NCBI GenBank assembly: GCA_947474995.1
Contig: CANJNJ010000021.1
Coordinates: 1 to 47,929, forward strand
Length of the DNA stretch: 47,929 nt
Direction of reading: 5' to 3'
Source: Opitutaceae bacterium
GTDB lineage: Bacteria; Verrucomicrobiota; Verrucomicrobiia; Opitutales; Opitutaceae
In this document: piece after piece, positions 31,446 through 38,983 of the stretch
Layout of the letters: each line of letters starts with the position of its first letter
Position numbering within the stretch: position 1 is the stretch's first letter
Notes under the pieces: model-generated
The model's database searches: none
What the model saw: only the letters and a program-made list of their open reading frames with translations
What the model was told of the DNA's origin: nothing
Translations under genes and position numbers: made by a program

Positions 31446-32885
31446 ATGAACAAAAAACCTACCCCCGAACGGGAGACCAGCGTGAGTGAGCGAGTGCGCA
31501 GCCAATATACCGCCGCGCCGTTCCCTCCGGTGAGCTATTTCCCGGTTGTGTCGGGGCCACCGCAGCACCGCACTTGGTTGTACAGCTTCACGGAGATTTA
31601 CTACCACGCGTTTCGGAAGCTGCGCAATCCGGCCGGCGCCCGCTTGCTTGATGCGGGCTGCGGCACGGGGCACGGCGTTCATCAAATCCGGCATCTGGCC
31701 CCCGGTGCGGAGGTGCACGCCTGCGACTTCAGCCCCAGCTCACTGGCCATCGCCCGCCAGCGGATCGAGGCGCTCGGCGGCGAGCCCGTCACGTTTCATG
31801 AATTGGACCTGCTGGACCTGCGCAAGCTGCCGGGAAAATTCGACGCCATTTTTTGCAGTGGGGTCGTGCATCATACGGCCGATCCGGTTCGGGCGCTCCA
31901 GGAACTAAAAAGCAAACTCAAGCCCGATGGCGTGCTCTATCTGATGCTTTACAGCCAGTTTGGGCGGCGTCCGACGATGCTGATGCAACGGGCGATTAAA
32001 ATGCTGTCGCGAAATCCGAAAGATCAGCAGGAAGGGCTGCAAGTGGGCCGGATGTTGTTCGACGCGCTCCCGTCCACGAATCCGATTGCGACCTGGGAGC
32101 GGGAAAAGTGGAGCGACAATCACCGCGCCCACCCCGAGGCGTTCATCGACATGTACGTCAACGCGAACGAAAAGAACTATTCCATCCGCGAGGTCTACGC
32201 GGATCTCGCGGCTGCCGGCCTCCAGTTCGTTCGCTTTGACAAGCCGCAACTGTGGCAACTGGGCGCGCGGATGAACCTCCCCCAGGAACTGCAGGCGAGG
32301 TTTCAAGCGCTCCCCGCGCTGGGCCAATACGAAGTCATCGAGCACCTTTTCCCCGACCGGGACCAATACATGTTCATGGTCACCCACGCGGGAAAGCCGC
32401 CGGCCTTACCCGCGTGGTTGGTGCGCGGCAGCCTGGCCGGATTGGAGCATCGGTTTACGGCAACGCGCTCAACGTTCATCGCGGAAATAAACCCCACGAC
32501 CCCGCAACCGGGATTCTCGTACTGGTCCGGCTACTTCGAAGTCCTCACCCAGCTCGACACGCTCACGCGGGATCTCCTCGACCGCTGCGACGGCAAGGGC
32601 AGCGTCGCGGACGTTATCGCCAGTTGGGAAAAAGCCCACGGCCCCCTCGTCCAGGGTCGCGGGGCCGAGTTCATCCGCATGCTGGAGGCTCGCGGTCTCG
32701 TCTATCTATCCGAAATTGCCACCCCGCCCGCCGCGATTATACCGCTTCCGGTCCCCGCCAAACCCAAAGCCGCCACCGGCAAACCCGCCACCCGCAAAGC
32801 CGCCAAGCGGCCGCCGGAGAAGCCGGTAAAGAAGCCGGCGAAACTCAAGCCTTCTTCTCGGTCAGCTCGTCGTAAGCGACGCTGA
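31446..32885 (+). CDS. SAM-dependent methyltransferase with C-terminal PqqD-like module and basic tail
   Basis: A 479-residue protein; start at 31446 (MNKKPTPERETSVSERVRSQ). After YTAAPFPPVSYFP comes a class I methyltransferase domain (ARLLDAGCGTGHGVHQI, VHACDFSPSSLAIARQRI, FDAIFCSGVVHHTADPV, LKPDGVLYLMLY). Residues about 190-310 are helical. Residues about 340-430 (YFEVLTQLDTLTRDLLDRCD, GRGAEFIRMLEARGLVYLSE) resemble a PqqD-like peptide-binding winged helix. The last 45 or so residues are Lys/Pro/Arg-rich and may bind nucleic acid or an acidic partner. The last 41 bp overlap the convergent metallo-hydrolase gene. It parallels the methyltransferase at 12212. The substrate could be a peptide or protein. 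Confidence 0.85.
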   Translation: MNKKPTPERETSVSERVRSQYTAAPFPPVSYFPVVSGPPQHRTWLYSFTEIYYHAFRKLRNPAGARLLDAGCGTGHGVHQIRHLAPGAEVHACDFSPSSLAIARQRIEALGGEPVTFHELDLLDLRKLPGKFDAIFCSGVVHHTADPVRALQELKSKLKPDGVLYLMLYSQFGRRPTMLMQRAIKMLSRNPKDQQEGLQVGRMLFDALPSTNPIATWEREKWSDNHRAHPEAFIDMYVNANEKNYSIREVYADLAAAGLQFVRFDKPQLWQLGARMNLPQELQARFQALPALGQYEVIEHLFPDRDQYMFMVTHAGKPPALPAWLVRGSLAGLEHRFTATRSTFIAEINPTTPQPGFSYWSGYFEVLTQLDTLTRDLLDRCDGKGSVADVIASWEKAHGPLVQGRGAEFIRMLEARGLVYLSEIATPPAAIIPLPVPAKPKAATGKPATRKAAKRPPEKPVKKPAKLKPSSRSARRKRR

Positions 32886-33762
32886 GATTGACCGGCAGGC
32901 GATTCGCCGGTCCAACCGGCAGATGATAGTCCGGGAATCCGGGAAGATTGTCCAAGGCGACAATCTTCTCCTTGGGTTCGCCCGCGGAGATTCGCTTTTG
33001 CACGTGTTCGAGCAGGGCCGAGAGGTAATCGCGGAAAACGAGCAAGTCGCCGTGGCTGGGCGTCACGCCGAATTTCGGATTGCCGTGGCCGCACACGTAA
33101 ATCGCGTCGGCCGGGTAGGACTTATGCACCTCCTCGAGCACCGTGATCCAGTGGCGCAGGCTGGCTCCGGCGGGCCGATCGACTCCCGGATAGACGCGGT
33201 TGAACATCAAGTCTCCCATGTGCACGACATTCGCCTTTTCGAAAACCGTCACAATGTCGCCGCTCGTGTGCCCGGTACCGTGATACTTGGCGCGGATGGT
33301 TTCGCGGCCCACCTCACGCCGCCAGCTCGAAGGAAACGTGGTGTCGGCATACGCCTGGCCCTCGAGGGTCTTGTCCTGCGTCGCGCGCGCCCGCTGCAGG
33401 CCGGGAACGTTGGCGTGCGCCACAATCATCTTGGTGGCCGGCTTGAACACCGCGTTGCCGCCCGTGTGGTCGCCGTGGTGATGGGAATTGATCAGGACGT
33501 CGAGCTGCCGGCCGCTGCGTCCGGGCATCCCGCTCAGGAAGAGCGCGGCGGTGTCAGGAAACTGCGTGTCGACAGCGGCGAGGGCATCCTTGTTCGAGAG
33601 CCAGCCAATGGTGCCTCCGCGCCCGTTGAAGAGGCCGACTTCGCGGCGCAGCGGACGAAATTCCGTGACTGTGGCGGACGCCTGCGCGGCCAGCCGCGAG
33701 CGGAGGAGCAATCCGGCAGCGGTGAAACATGAAGAGCGGATGAGGAAGTCGCGACGATTCAT
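32845..33762 (-). CDS. Exported MBL-fold metallo-hydrolase
   Basis: A 305-residue metallo-beta-lactamase-fold protein with a twin-arginine signal (MNRRDFLIRSSCFTAAGLLL). The metal motif HxHxDH is INSHHHGDHTGGN; further ligands are likely His in YHGTGHTSGD and Asp in VVHMGDLMFN, with the final His in YVCGHGNPKFG. The family hydrolyses diverse ester, thioester or lactam substrates; this subgroup (with VYPGVDRPAGASLRHWI) is annotated only generally. It is convergent with, and overlaps by 41 bp, the methyltransferase. Confidence 0.9.
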   Translation of the reverse strand: MNRRDFLIRSSCFTAAGLLLRSRLAAQASATVTEFRPLRREVGLFNGRGGTIGWLSNKDALAAVDTQFPDTAALFLSGMPGRSGRQLDVLINSHHHGDHTGGNAVFKPATKMIVAHANVPGLQRARATQDKTLEGQAYADTTFPSSWRREVGRETIRAKYHGTGHTSGDIVTVFEKANVVHMGDLMFNRVYPGVDRPAGASLRHWITVLEEVHKSYPADAIYVCGHGNPKFGVTPSHGDLLVFRDYLSALLEHVQKRISAGEPKEKIVALDNLPGFPDYHLPVGPANRLPVNLSVAYDELTEKKA

Positions 33763-33918
33763 GGCCGGACGTTAAACCGCGAATCCCCGCCATTGAACGC
33801 TTATTTTTTCGGCAAAACGCACCTTTGTAGCCTCGGCGGTGGCAACAGCGGGTTGGGGATATTCCGCCGATGCCGCCTGGCGAGAGACGGTCATGCACTT
33901 TCTTGAGGAGGGCGCCCG

Positions 33919-33999
33919 GTGCGATCGGATGGGGTCACGGGGGTTGCGCCTGGAGACCCTTCCCCACCACCGGACGTGCGGTTTGCCGCATCCGGCGGT
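33919..33999 (-). ncRNA. Group II intron domain V (and possible VI) relic
   Basis: On the minus strand, 33999-33966 folds as a 34-nt hairpin: 9-bp lower stem (ACCGCCGGA/TCCGGTGGT) with a G-U wobble, a 2-nt CG bulge on the 3' side, 5-bp upper stem (TGCGG/CCGCA) and a CAAA loop. This is the layout of group II intron domain V, including the bulge and wobble next to the catalytic triad; the triad is CGC instead of AGC, with a compensating C-G pair. A GGGTC/GACCC stem at 33932-33959 could be domain VI. No maturase frame is found upstream, so it is probably a truncated intron. The shortened distal helix recalls class IIC introns. Confidence 0.55.
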
Positions 34000-34330
34000 T
34001 GGATTACAGAAAATGACGGTCCCTCGTGGTGCCGGGGCATCCGGCCAACCACGAACGCGGTCAGATTGGGTCCACCCATCCGAGACAGCCGCCGACCGCA
34101 GGAAACCAAGTTTCGCTCGGCGCCCGGTCGTTTCGGCTGACGACCCGACTTCCCTTCACCCTCCTTGCTTCCAGCATCCCTCGTCCCTTCGCTCCGGTTG
34201 TTGTCACGGTCTGCGAACATTTCGTTTCAGATGCTTAGTTCATGCCCATGCCGGACACATGAGGGCGGCGATGGAACCACGGCCTCTCGGCGAAATTCGT
34301 CCCGTCCATCTCAAATGACTCCCAAAATAG

Positions 34331-34362
34331 CAGGGGCGCCCCCGCGAACGAAGGCGCCCCTG
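34331..34362 (-). terminator. Hairpin downstream of TonB-C protein
   Basis: A perfect 10-bp stem (CAGGGGCGCC/GGCGCCCCTG) with a 12-nt loop lies 13 nt past the stop of the minus-strand TonB-C gene. On that strand it is followed by CTATTTTGGG, a weak U-rich tract, so termination is plausible but not certain. Confidence 0.55.
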
Positions 34363-34375
34363 GTTGATTTCTGTT

Positions 34376-34774
34376 TTATTGCTTGGCCGCGAGGAGGTCT
34401 ACCGTCGGCAGGTCTTCAAAGATGTTCACCGGGAGCACGACTTTCATCGGCACCGGGACACCATTCAATTCCGCCGGCTTGAACCGCCATTGTTGCACCG
34501 CCTGTTTCACGAGCGACGCCACCATGAAGTCCTCCGCGGACTTCACGACGACGTCGAGGGGGTTCCCCGCCTCATCAACGATGAACTCAAGTTCCACCGT
34601 GGTCCCCTCGTAGATCGATGCCACGCGTGGGGCTACCACGGAAATTGGCACCGGTATACCAGGGTCGTGACGGCACGTCTCGACGTAGAACTGCTCGGAC
34701 GTCATCGCCGCCGCGGCGACAGACGAGAGCACTCCCACACTGATTAGGCTGACGAACTTGCTGACTGCTTTCAT
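34376..34774 (-). CDS. Short periplasmic TonB C-terminal-domain protein
   Basis: A 132-residue protein; start at 34774 (MKAVSKFVSLISVGVLSSVA) gives a signal peptide. The mature protein is essentially one TonB C-terminal domain: PISVVAPRVASIYEGTTVEL, EFIVDEAGNPLDVVVKSAED, SLVKQAVQQWRFKPAELNGV, PVPMKVVLPVNIFED. It lacks the membrane anchor and Pro-rich spacer of a full TonB, so it cannot transduce energy on its own. Similar stand-alone domains are common in Verrucomicrobiota. The frame extends upstream to 35041 but only through non-coding sequence. Confidence 0.85.
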   Translation of the reverse strand: MKAVSKFVSLISVGVLSSVAAAAMTSEQFYVETCRHDPGIPVPISVVAPRVASIYEGTTVELEFIVDEAGNPLDVVVKSAEDFMVASLVKQAVQQWRFKPAELNGVPVPMKVVLPVNIFEDLPTVDLLAAKQ

Positions 34775-35205
34775 GTTTTCAAACTCCGCGGATAAGGCGG
34801 AGAGTTTGGTTGTCTCTTTCAGGTTGGACGCCGTCGCCACGGCTACGCGCCGCGCAGCCACGGTTTCGGCGGCTTCGGCCGTCGGGCGGCTAAACCGACC
34901 TCCGGCCAAATTCCGTCTTGGGTAAACCAGGGCCGGCGCTGGAAGTGGGCGCGCCGGCCGAAAGCAGAGCCGCGCGGAGTTATCCACGTGACGCACATTC
35001 AAAGAACGCGTCCGGCGTTCCCATGAATGCCGGTCGCGCACAGGGAGCAGTCGCCATGCCGTCGGTCAATTGAAACGCCCGTTCGCCGCCAACATGTCAC
35101 ATTCGATGCCGCGCACCTGGCGTATTTTGAAAATTCATCCCGGTTTCCGGAAAACCTGGCTTGCAGGCCTCCCCGCATCAGCGTTGGCTCGTCCTTTCGT
35201 CTATC
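34775..35205. other. 431-bp divergent intergenic region
   Basis: Between the TonB-C gene (minus) and the desaturase (plus). It contains a 9-bp inverted repeat GGCCGGCGC (34931-34939)/GCGCCGGCC (34951-34959). A TTATCCACG close to a DnaA box occurs once near 34980 and is probably chance. No clear promoter is seen. Confidence 0.45.
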
Positions 35206-36402
35206 ATGTCCGAACCTGTTTCTGCCCTGGCCAAGCCCTCCTACCAGCGATTCGCCGCCGCCTTTGTGCAATGGTTTGATTCCGACCACACGCCAGACGG
35301 TCCAGAGAAGATGCGGGCGGAACCGGATCGGGTGGATTGGCCGCGTTGCATCCCGTTCATCATCCTGCACGCCGGGTGTCTCGGGGTGATTTGGGTGGGC
35401 TGGAGTCCCTTCGCCGTCGGTCTGACCTTCGCCCTCTATGTCGTCCGGATGTTTGCGGTCACCGGGATTTATCATCGGTACTTTTCCCACCGGACCTATT
35501 CGACGTCTCGCGGCGGCCAGTTCTTCCTGGCCCTCTGGGGCGCCACGGCCGTGCAGCGCGGCGCGCTGTGGTGGGCCTACCATCATCGGCATCACCATCA
35601 GCACTCCGACGATCCCGAGGACGCCCATTCGCCGCATGTCCACGGATTTTGGTGGTCCCATATCGGCTGGATCACCAGCCGCCGGAATTTTCCCACTGAT
35701 TATTCCAAGGTGAAGGACCTCGCGAAATTCCCCGAGCTCGTCCTCCTGAATCGCTTCGACACCGTCATTCCCATCCTCCTGGCCGTCGCGATCATTGGCG
35801 CGGGCCAATTGCTCGCGCATTACGCCCCGGGCCTGCACACCAGCGGCGCCCAGTTGCTCGTGTGGGGCTTCTTCGTCAGCACCACAGCCCTGTTTCACGG
35901 CACGTCCTGCATCAACTCGATGGCCCACCTGATGGGCCGCCGCCGATTCAAAACGGGGGACGACTCGCGCAACAGTTTCATCCTCGCGATTATTTGTCTC
36001 GGCGAAGGCTGGCACAACAACCACCACCGCTACATGCACTGCACCCGGCAGGGCTTTTACTGGTGGGAAATCGACCTGACCTATTACGGGCTCAAGGCGC
36101 TTTCGTGGACCGGTCTGATTTCCAATTTGAAACCCGTGCCCGCGGCCATCCTCGCCGAGGCCGCGCATGCGGACCACCACGCGACCATCGCCGCCGCGGC
36201 ACACGCCGCGCACACCCACCCGGAATTTTCGCCCCTCAAGAAAGTGTTCCCCACCGCCGCGGCCATCGCGGTGGCCACCGCGACCGCCGCGCAGGCCACG
36301 ATGTCGAAAAATGCGGATGAGCTCGCGACGCGCAAGGACGTCGCAAGTTTGATGCACGATTCGGCGAAGCAGAACCCACCCGTTGGTTCGCAAGCGAGTT
36401 AA
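35206..36402 (+). CDS. Membrane acyl-CoA/acyl-lipid desaturase
   Basis: A 398-residue membrane di-iron desaturase, probably delta-9 type, inserting a double bond into fatty acyl chains with O2 and reductant. Start at 35206 (MSEPVSALAKPSYQRFAAAF). The three histidine boxes are present: HRYFSH, HHRHHH and HNNHH (EGWHNNHHRYMH). Membrane segments flank them (CIPFIILHAGCLGVIWVGW, ILLAVAIIGAGQLLAHYA). The C-terminus carries an Ala/His-rich extension of about 70 residues (HADHHATIAAAAHAAHTHPE) not usual for the family. A terminator-like hairpin follows. It lies just upstream of the lipid-modification cluster and may supply its unsaturated substrate. Confidence 0.93.
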   Translation: MSEPVSALAKPSYQRFAAAFVQWFDSDHTPDGPEKMRAEPDRVDWPRCIPFIILHAGCLGVIWVGWSPFAVGLTFALYVVRMFAVTGIYHRYFSHRTYSTSRGGQFFLALWGATAVQRGALWWAYHHRHHHQHSDDPEDAHSPHVHGFWWSHIGWITSRRNFPTDYSKVKDLAKFPELVLLNRFDTVIPILLAVAIIGAGQLLAHYAPGLHTSGAQLLVWGFFVSTTALFHGTSCINSMAHLMGRRRFKTGDDSRNSFILAIICLGEGWHNNHHRYMHCTRQGFYWWEIDLTYYGLKALSWTGLISNLKPVPAAILAEAAHADHHATIAAAAHAAHTHPEFSPLKKVFPTAAAIAVATATAAQATMSKNADELATRKDVASLMHDSAKQNPPVGSQAS

Positions 36403-36421
36403 GCCAGGCTTAGGCACTCAC

Positions 36422-36453
36422 GGTGGAGCCCGTTGTCCTCAACGGGCTTTTTT
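36422..36453 (+). terminator. Rho-independent terminator after desaturase
   Basis: AGCCCGTTG (36427-36435), TCCT loop, CAACGGGCT (36440-36448) and a run of six T (36448-36453). This is a strong intrinsic terminator 24 nt after the stop. It is also one arm of an inverted repeat pair (see 36422-36496). Confidence 0.85.
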
Positions 36454-36496
36454 GAGGATACGAGATCAAGACCCGCTGAGGACATCGGGTTCCACC
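36422..36496. repeat. Inverted REP-like pair containing the terminator
   Basis: 36422-36446 (GGTGGAGCCCGTTGTCCTCA plus ACGGG) matches the reverse complement of 36472-36496 at 22 of 25 positions. Each arm holds a small hairpin (CCCGnTGTCCTCAnCGGG), which suggests a mobile palindrome family that also acts as terminator. Confidence 0.6.
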
Positions 36497-36587
36497 TAGT
36501 AGACCTGCGCCCGTGCCCGACGTTGCGTCCGGTCGGGATCGTCACGCGTAGTAGTCCTTGGCTCGGCCCTCCCGAACCGCCAACCAC

Positions 36588-37925
36588 ATGAGCTCACTCG
36601 CAATCATCGGCACCGGCATCGGTGGACTCGGCTGCGCCCATTTTTTGCACCGGCACTTCGAACTGACGCTTTTCGAGCAAAACAGCTACGTGGGCGGTCA
36701 CACCAACACCGTTTCCGCCCTCGAACCCGGCACCGGACGCAGTGTACCGATCGACACGGGTTTCATGGTCTTCAACAAGGTGACGTATCCACACCTGACG
36801 CGACTGTTCACGGAACTCGACGTGCCGATCAAACGGACGGAAATGTCGTTCAGCGTGCGCCACGCGGACACCGGACTCGAATTCGCCGGTTCGTCGCTCA
36901 ATCACCTCTTCGCCCAACGCCGCAATCTGCTCCGTCCGCGTTTCTGGCGCATGCTCTCCGCCATCAACCGCTTCAATTCCGAAGCCGTCGCGGCGCTCGA
37001 AGATCCCGCCATTCAGGACGAAACCCTCGGCGCCTACGTGAAGCGCCGCGGGTATGGTGATGACTTCTTCAACCTGTATCTCGTCCCCATGAGTTCCGCG
37101 GTTTGGAGCACGCCGCCGGCGCTGATGCTGGAATTTCCCGCCACGACCTTGCTGCGCTTTTTTCACAACCACGGTTTCCTTGGCCTGAGCACCCAGCACC
37201 CGTGGTGGACCGTCGAGGGTGGCGCCAAAACCTATGTCGCGAAAATCACGGCGCCATGGCAGGATCGCATCCGGCTCGACCAGCCGGCCACCCGCGTCGT
37301 CCGAACCCCGCGCGGTGTCGTCATCATGACCGCCAGCGGCCAGGCGCAAGTCTTCGACCACGTCATCCTCGCCTGCCATGGCGACCAGGCGCTTCGGCTG
37401 CTCGCCAACCCGACGTTGGCCGAAGCACGGGTTCTCTCCGCCTTTCGCTACCAATCCAACATGGCCACGCTGCACACCGACGCGTCCGTGATGCCGCGGA
37501 CCCGCCTCGCGTGGTCGAGCTGGAACTACGAACTGAATCGGGAAAAGTCCGGCCGCGTCTCGAGCGCCACGCACTATTGGATGAATTCGCTCCAGGGCGT
37601 TTCCGATCGGGAAAACTATTTCGTGTCCATCAACCGTCCCGAGGCCATCGCGCCCGAACGCGTGCTGCGCCGGATTGAGTACGAGCACCCGCTCTTCAGC
37701 CTCGAGGCCGTCCGCGCCCAGGCGGAAATTCCGGGGCTGAATGCCGCAGCGCACGGTGGCACGGAGACGTATTTTGCCGGTGCCTGGCAGCGTTTCGGCT
37801 TCCACGAGGACGGCCTGCTGAGTGCCGTCCGGGTCTGCGAACAAGTGCTGGGCCGCGATCCGTGGTTGGCGTCACCCAAGTCGGCGATCGACGCCAAGCC
37901 GGCGAACGCGCCGGCCGTTCCGTAG
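36588..37925 (+). CDS. FAD-dependent oxidoreductase (amine-oxidase-like) of lipid cluster
   Basis: A 445-residue flavoprotein of the NAD(P)-binding/amine oxidase family. Start at 36588 gives MSSLAIIGTGIGGLGCAHFL, with the GxGxxG dinucleotide motif, followed by ELTLFEQNSYVGGHTNTV, the flavin-binding glutamate and GGH loop. C-terminal THYWMNSLQGVS and AYFAGAWQRFGFHEDGLLSA-type residues (TYFAGAWQRFGFHEDGLL) fit the conserved FAD C-terminal motif. Homologues are typically next to DUF1365 and cyclopropane-fatty-acid-synthase genes, as here, and in furan or 10-methyl fatty acid pathways a flavoenzyme of this sort acts as desaturase or reductase. The stop TAG is part of the REP palindrome at 37922. 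It starts the plus-strand cluster after a terminator. Confidence 0.9.
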   Translation: MSSLAIIGTGIGGLGCAHFLHRHFELTLFEQNSYVGGHTNTVSALEPGTGRSVPIDTGFMVFNKVTYPHLTRLFTELDVPIKRTEMSFSVRHADTGLEFAGSSLNHLFAQRRNLLRPRFWRMLSAINRFNSEAVAALEDPAIQDETLGAYVKRRGYGDDFFNLYLVPMSSAVWSTPPALMLEFPATTLLRFFHNHGFLGLSTQHPWWTVEGGAKTYVAKITAPWQDRIRLDQPATRVVRTPRGVVIMTASGQAQVFDHVILACHGDQALRLLANPTLAEARVLSAFRYQSNMATLHTDASVMPRTRLAWSSWNYELNREKSGRVSSATHYWMNSLQGVSDRENYFVSINRPEAIAPERVLRRIEYEHPLFSLEAVRAQAEIPGLNAAAHGGTETYFAGAWQRFGFHEDGLLSAVRVCEQVLGRDPWLASPKSAIDAKPANAPAVP

Positions 37926-37944
37926 CGCCGGTCTCCGACCGGCG
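37922..37944. repeat. REP-A palindrome, copy 1
   Basis: GTAGCGCCGGTCTCCGACCG plus GCG: an 8-bp perfect stem (CGCCGGTC/GACCGGCG) with TCC loop and a GTAG head. The TAG of the head is the stop codon of the FAD oxidoreductase gene. Confidence 0.8.
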
Positions 37945-38122
37945 TCCGGAGCCTTCCGCCAAAAACCCGCCCCCGGCAAAGGTCACGACCCGCCCGAATC
38001 GGCCCCTTTTCCGGTGGGACCCAAGGCCGCCACTCGCTAAATATCGGAACCATCTTATTACCCAAAGCATCCGCCCCGTGCCGCCACCCGTACCACTGCC
38101 TGATGCCATCGTTGGAGAGCGC

Positions 38123-38983
38123 ATGAATTCCTGCCTTTACGAATGCCACGTCATGCACGCGCGGTTCTCGCCGCTCCCGCATCGCTTCGTTTATCGCCTG
38201 TTTCTCTTCGCGATCGACCTCGACGAGTTGGACGCTTTGCACCGGCAACTGGCGCTATTTTCGGTCGACCGCCCCAACCTCTACTCGTTCCGCGACCGGG
38301 ACTATCTGCCGACGGGCGAAGCCATCCACAACGCCGACCCCCGCCCGACCGCCGCGTCCGCTTCGTCGCGGGCGGCGTCGCTCAAGCAGCGCGTTCGCTC
38401 GTTCCTCGCGGAGCGGGGCGTGGATCTCGCGGACGGCCGCGTCCTGCTGGTCACCCTGCCCCGCGTGGCCGGCTACGGCTTCAATCCAGTGTCGTTCTAT
38501 TTTTGCTTCGACGGAGCGGGCACGCCAATTGCTTCGCTCGCGGAGGTCACGAACACCTTCAAAGAAATGAAACCCTACTGGCTCGGCCCGGAAACCAGAC
38601 CGGCCGAGTCCGGCGCCTTCCATCTCCGCCTGCCGAAGCATTTCTATGTATCTCCGTATTCGGACGTCGACGTGGCGTTTGATTTCACGCTGCACGTACC
38701 CGCCGATCGCCTGGCGCTTCAAATCGACGACTTCATCGGCACCGAGCGCACGCTCACGACGACCCTCACCGGAGCGCGCCAGGAACTGACGAACTCCCGC
38801 CTGGCCTGGTTCACGCTCAAATATCCCCTCCTCACCCTGCGCATCATCTTCCTGATCCACTGGCACGCCTTGCTCCTCTGGCTCAAACGCGTACCGTGGT
38901 TCGCCAAAGCGGCGCGCGCCGATGACCAACGCGGTCTCTACCGGCCCCACGACTCCCTCCTCCAGCCTTCCGATCACGCATGA
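38123..38983 (+). CDS. DUF1365 family protein
   Basis: A 286-residue protein of the DUF1365 family. Start at 38123 is supported by a GGAGAG Shine-Dalgarno sequence 6 nt upstream. Features: MNSCLYECHVMHARFSPLPH, RFVYRLFLFAIDLDELD, LLVTLPRVAGYGFNPVSFYF, AEVTNTFKEMKPYWL and KHFYVSPYSDVDVAFDFTLH. The tandem aromatic GYGFNPVSFYF is the hallmark of the family. Its biochemical role is unproven. It is regularly linked to the FAD oxidoreductase upstream and to the SAM methyltransferase downstream, which it overlaps by 4 nt (ATGA). Confidence 0.92.
   Translation: MNSCLYECHVMHARFSPLPHRFVYRLFLFAIDLDELDALHRQLALFSVDRPNLYSFRDRDYLPTGEAIHNADPRPTAASASSRAASLKQRVRSFLAERGVDLADGRVLLVTLPRVAGYGFNPVSFYFCFDGAGTPIASLAEVTNTFKEMKPYWLGPETRPAESGAFHLRLPKHFYVSPYSDVDVAFDFTLHVPADRLALQIDDFIGTERTLTTTLTGARQELTNSRLAWFTLKYPLLTLRIIFLIHWHALLLWLKRVPWFAKAARADDQRGLYRPHDSLLQPSDHA

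Larger units (their letters stand above)
33763..34375. other. 613-bp region without a gene; intron relic inside
   Basis: No coding frame is convincing. The minus-strand frame 33891-34220 lacks any reverse-transcriptase motif and reads through the domain V-like hairpin. The region holds the group II intron domain V-like structure (33966-33999) and a strong hairpin at 34331-34362. Confidence 0.55.

Noticed and set aside
33891-34220. Minus-strand frame that might be an intron maturase
   Set aside because: No YADD or other reverse-transcriptase motif; it reads through the domain V-like hairpin.
34980-34992. Single DnaA-box-like TTATCCACG
   Set aside because: One imperfect box without a cluster, AT-rich region or dnaA/dnaN neighbours is not an origin.
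34999-36417. Minus-strand frame of 472 codons opposite the desaturase
   Set aside because: Shadow; histidine boxes are only on the plus strand.
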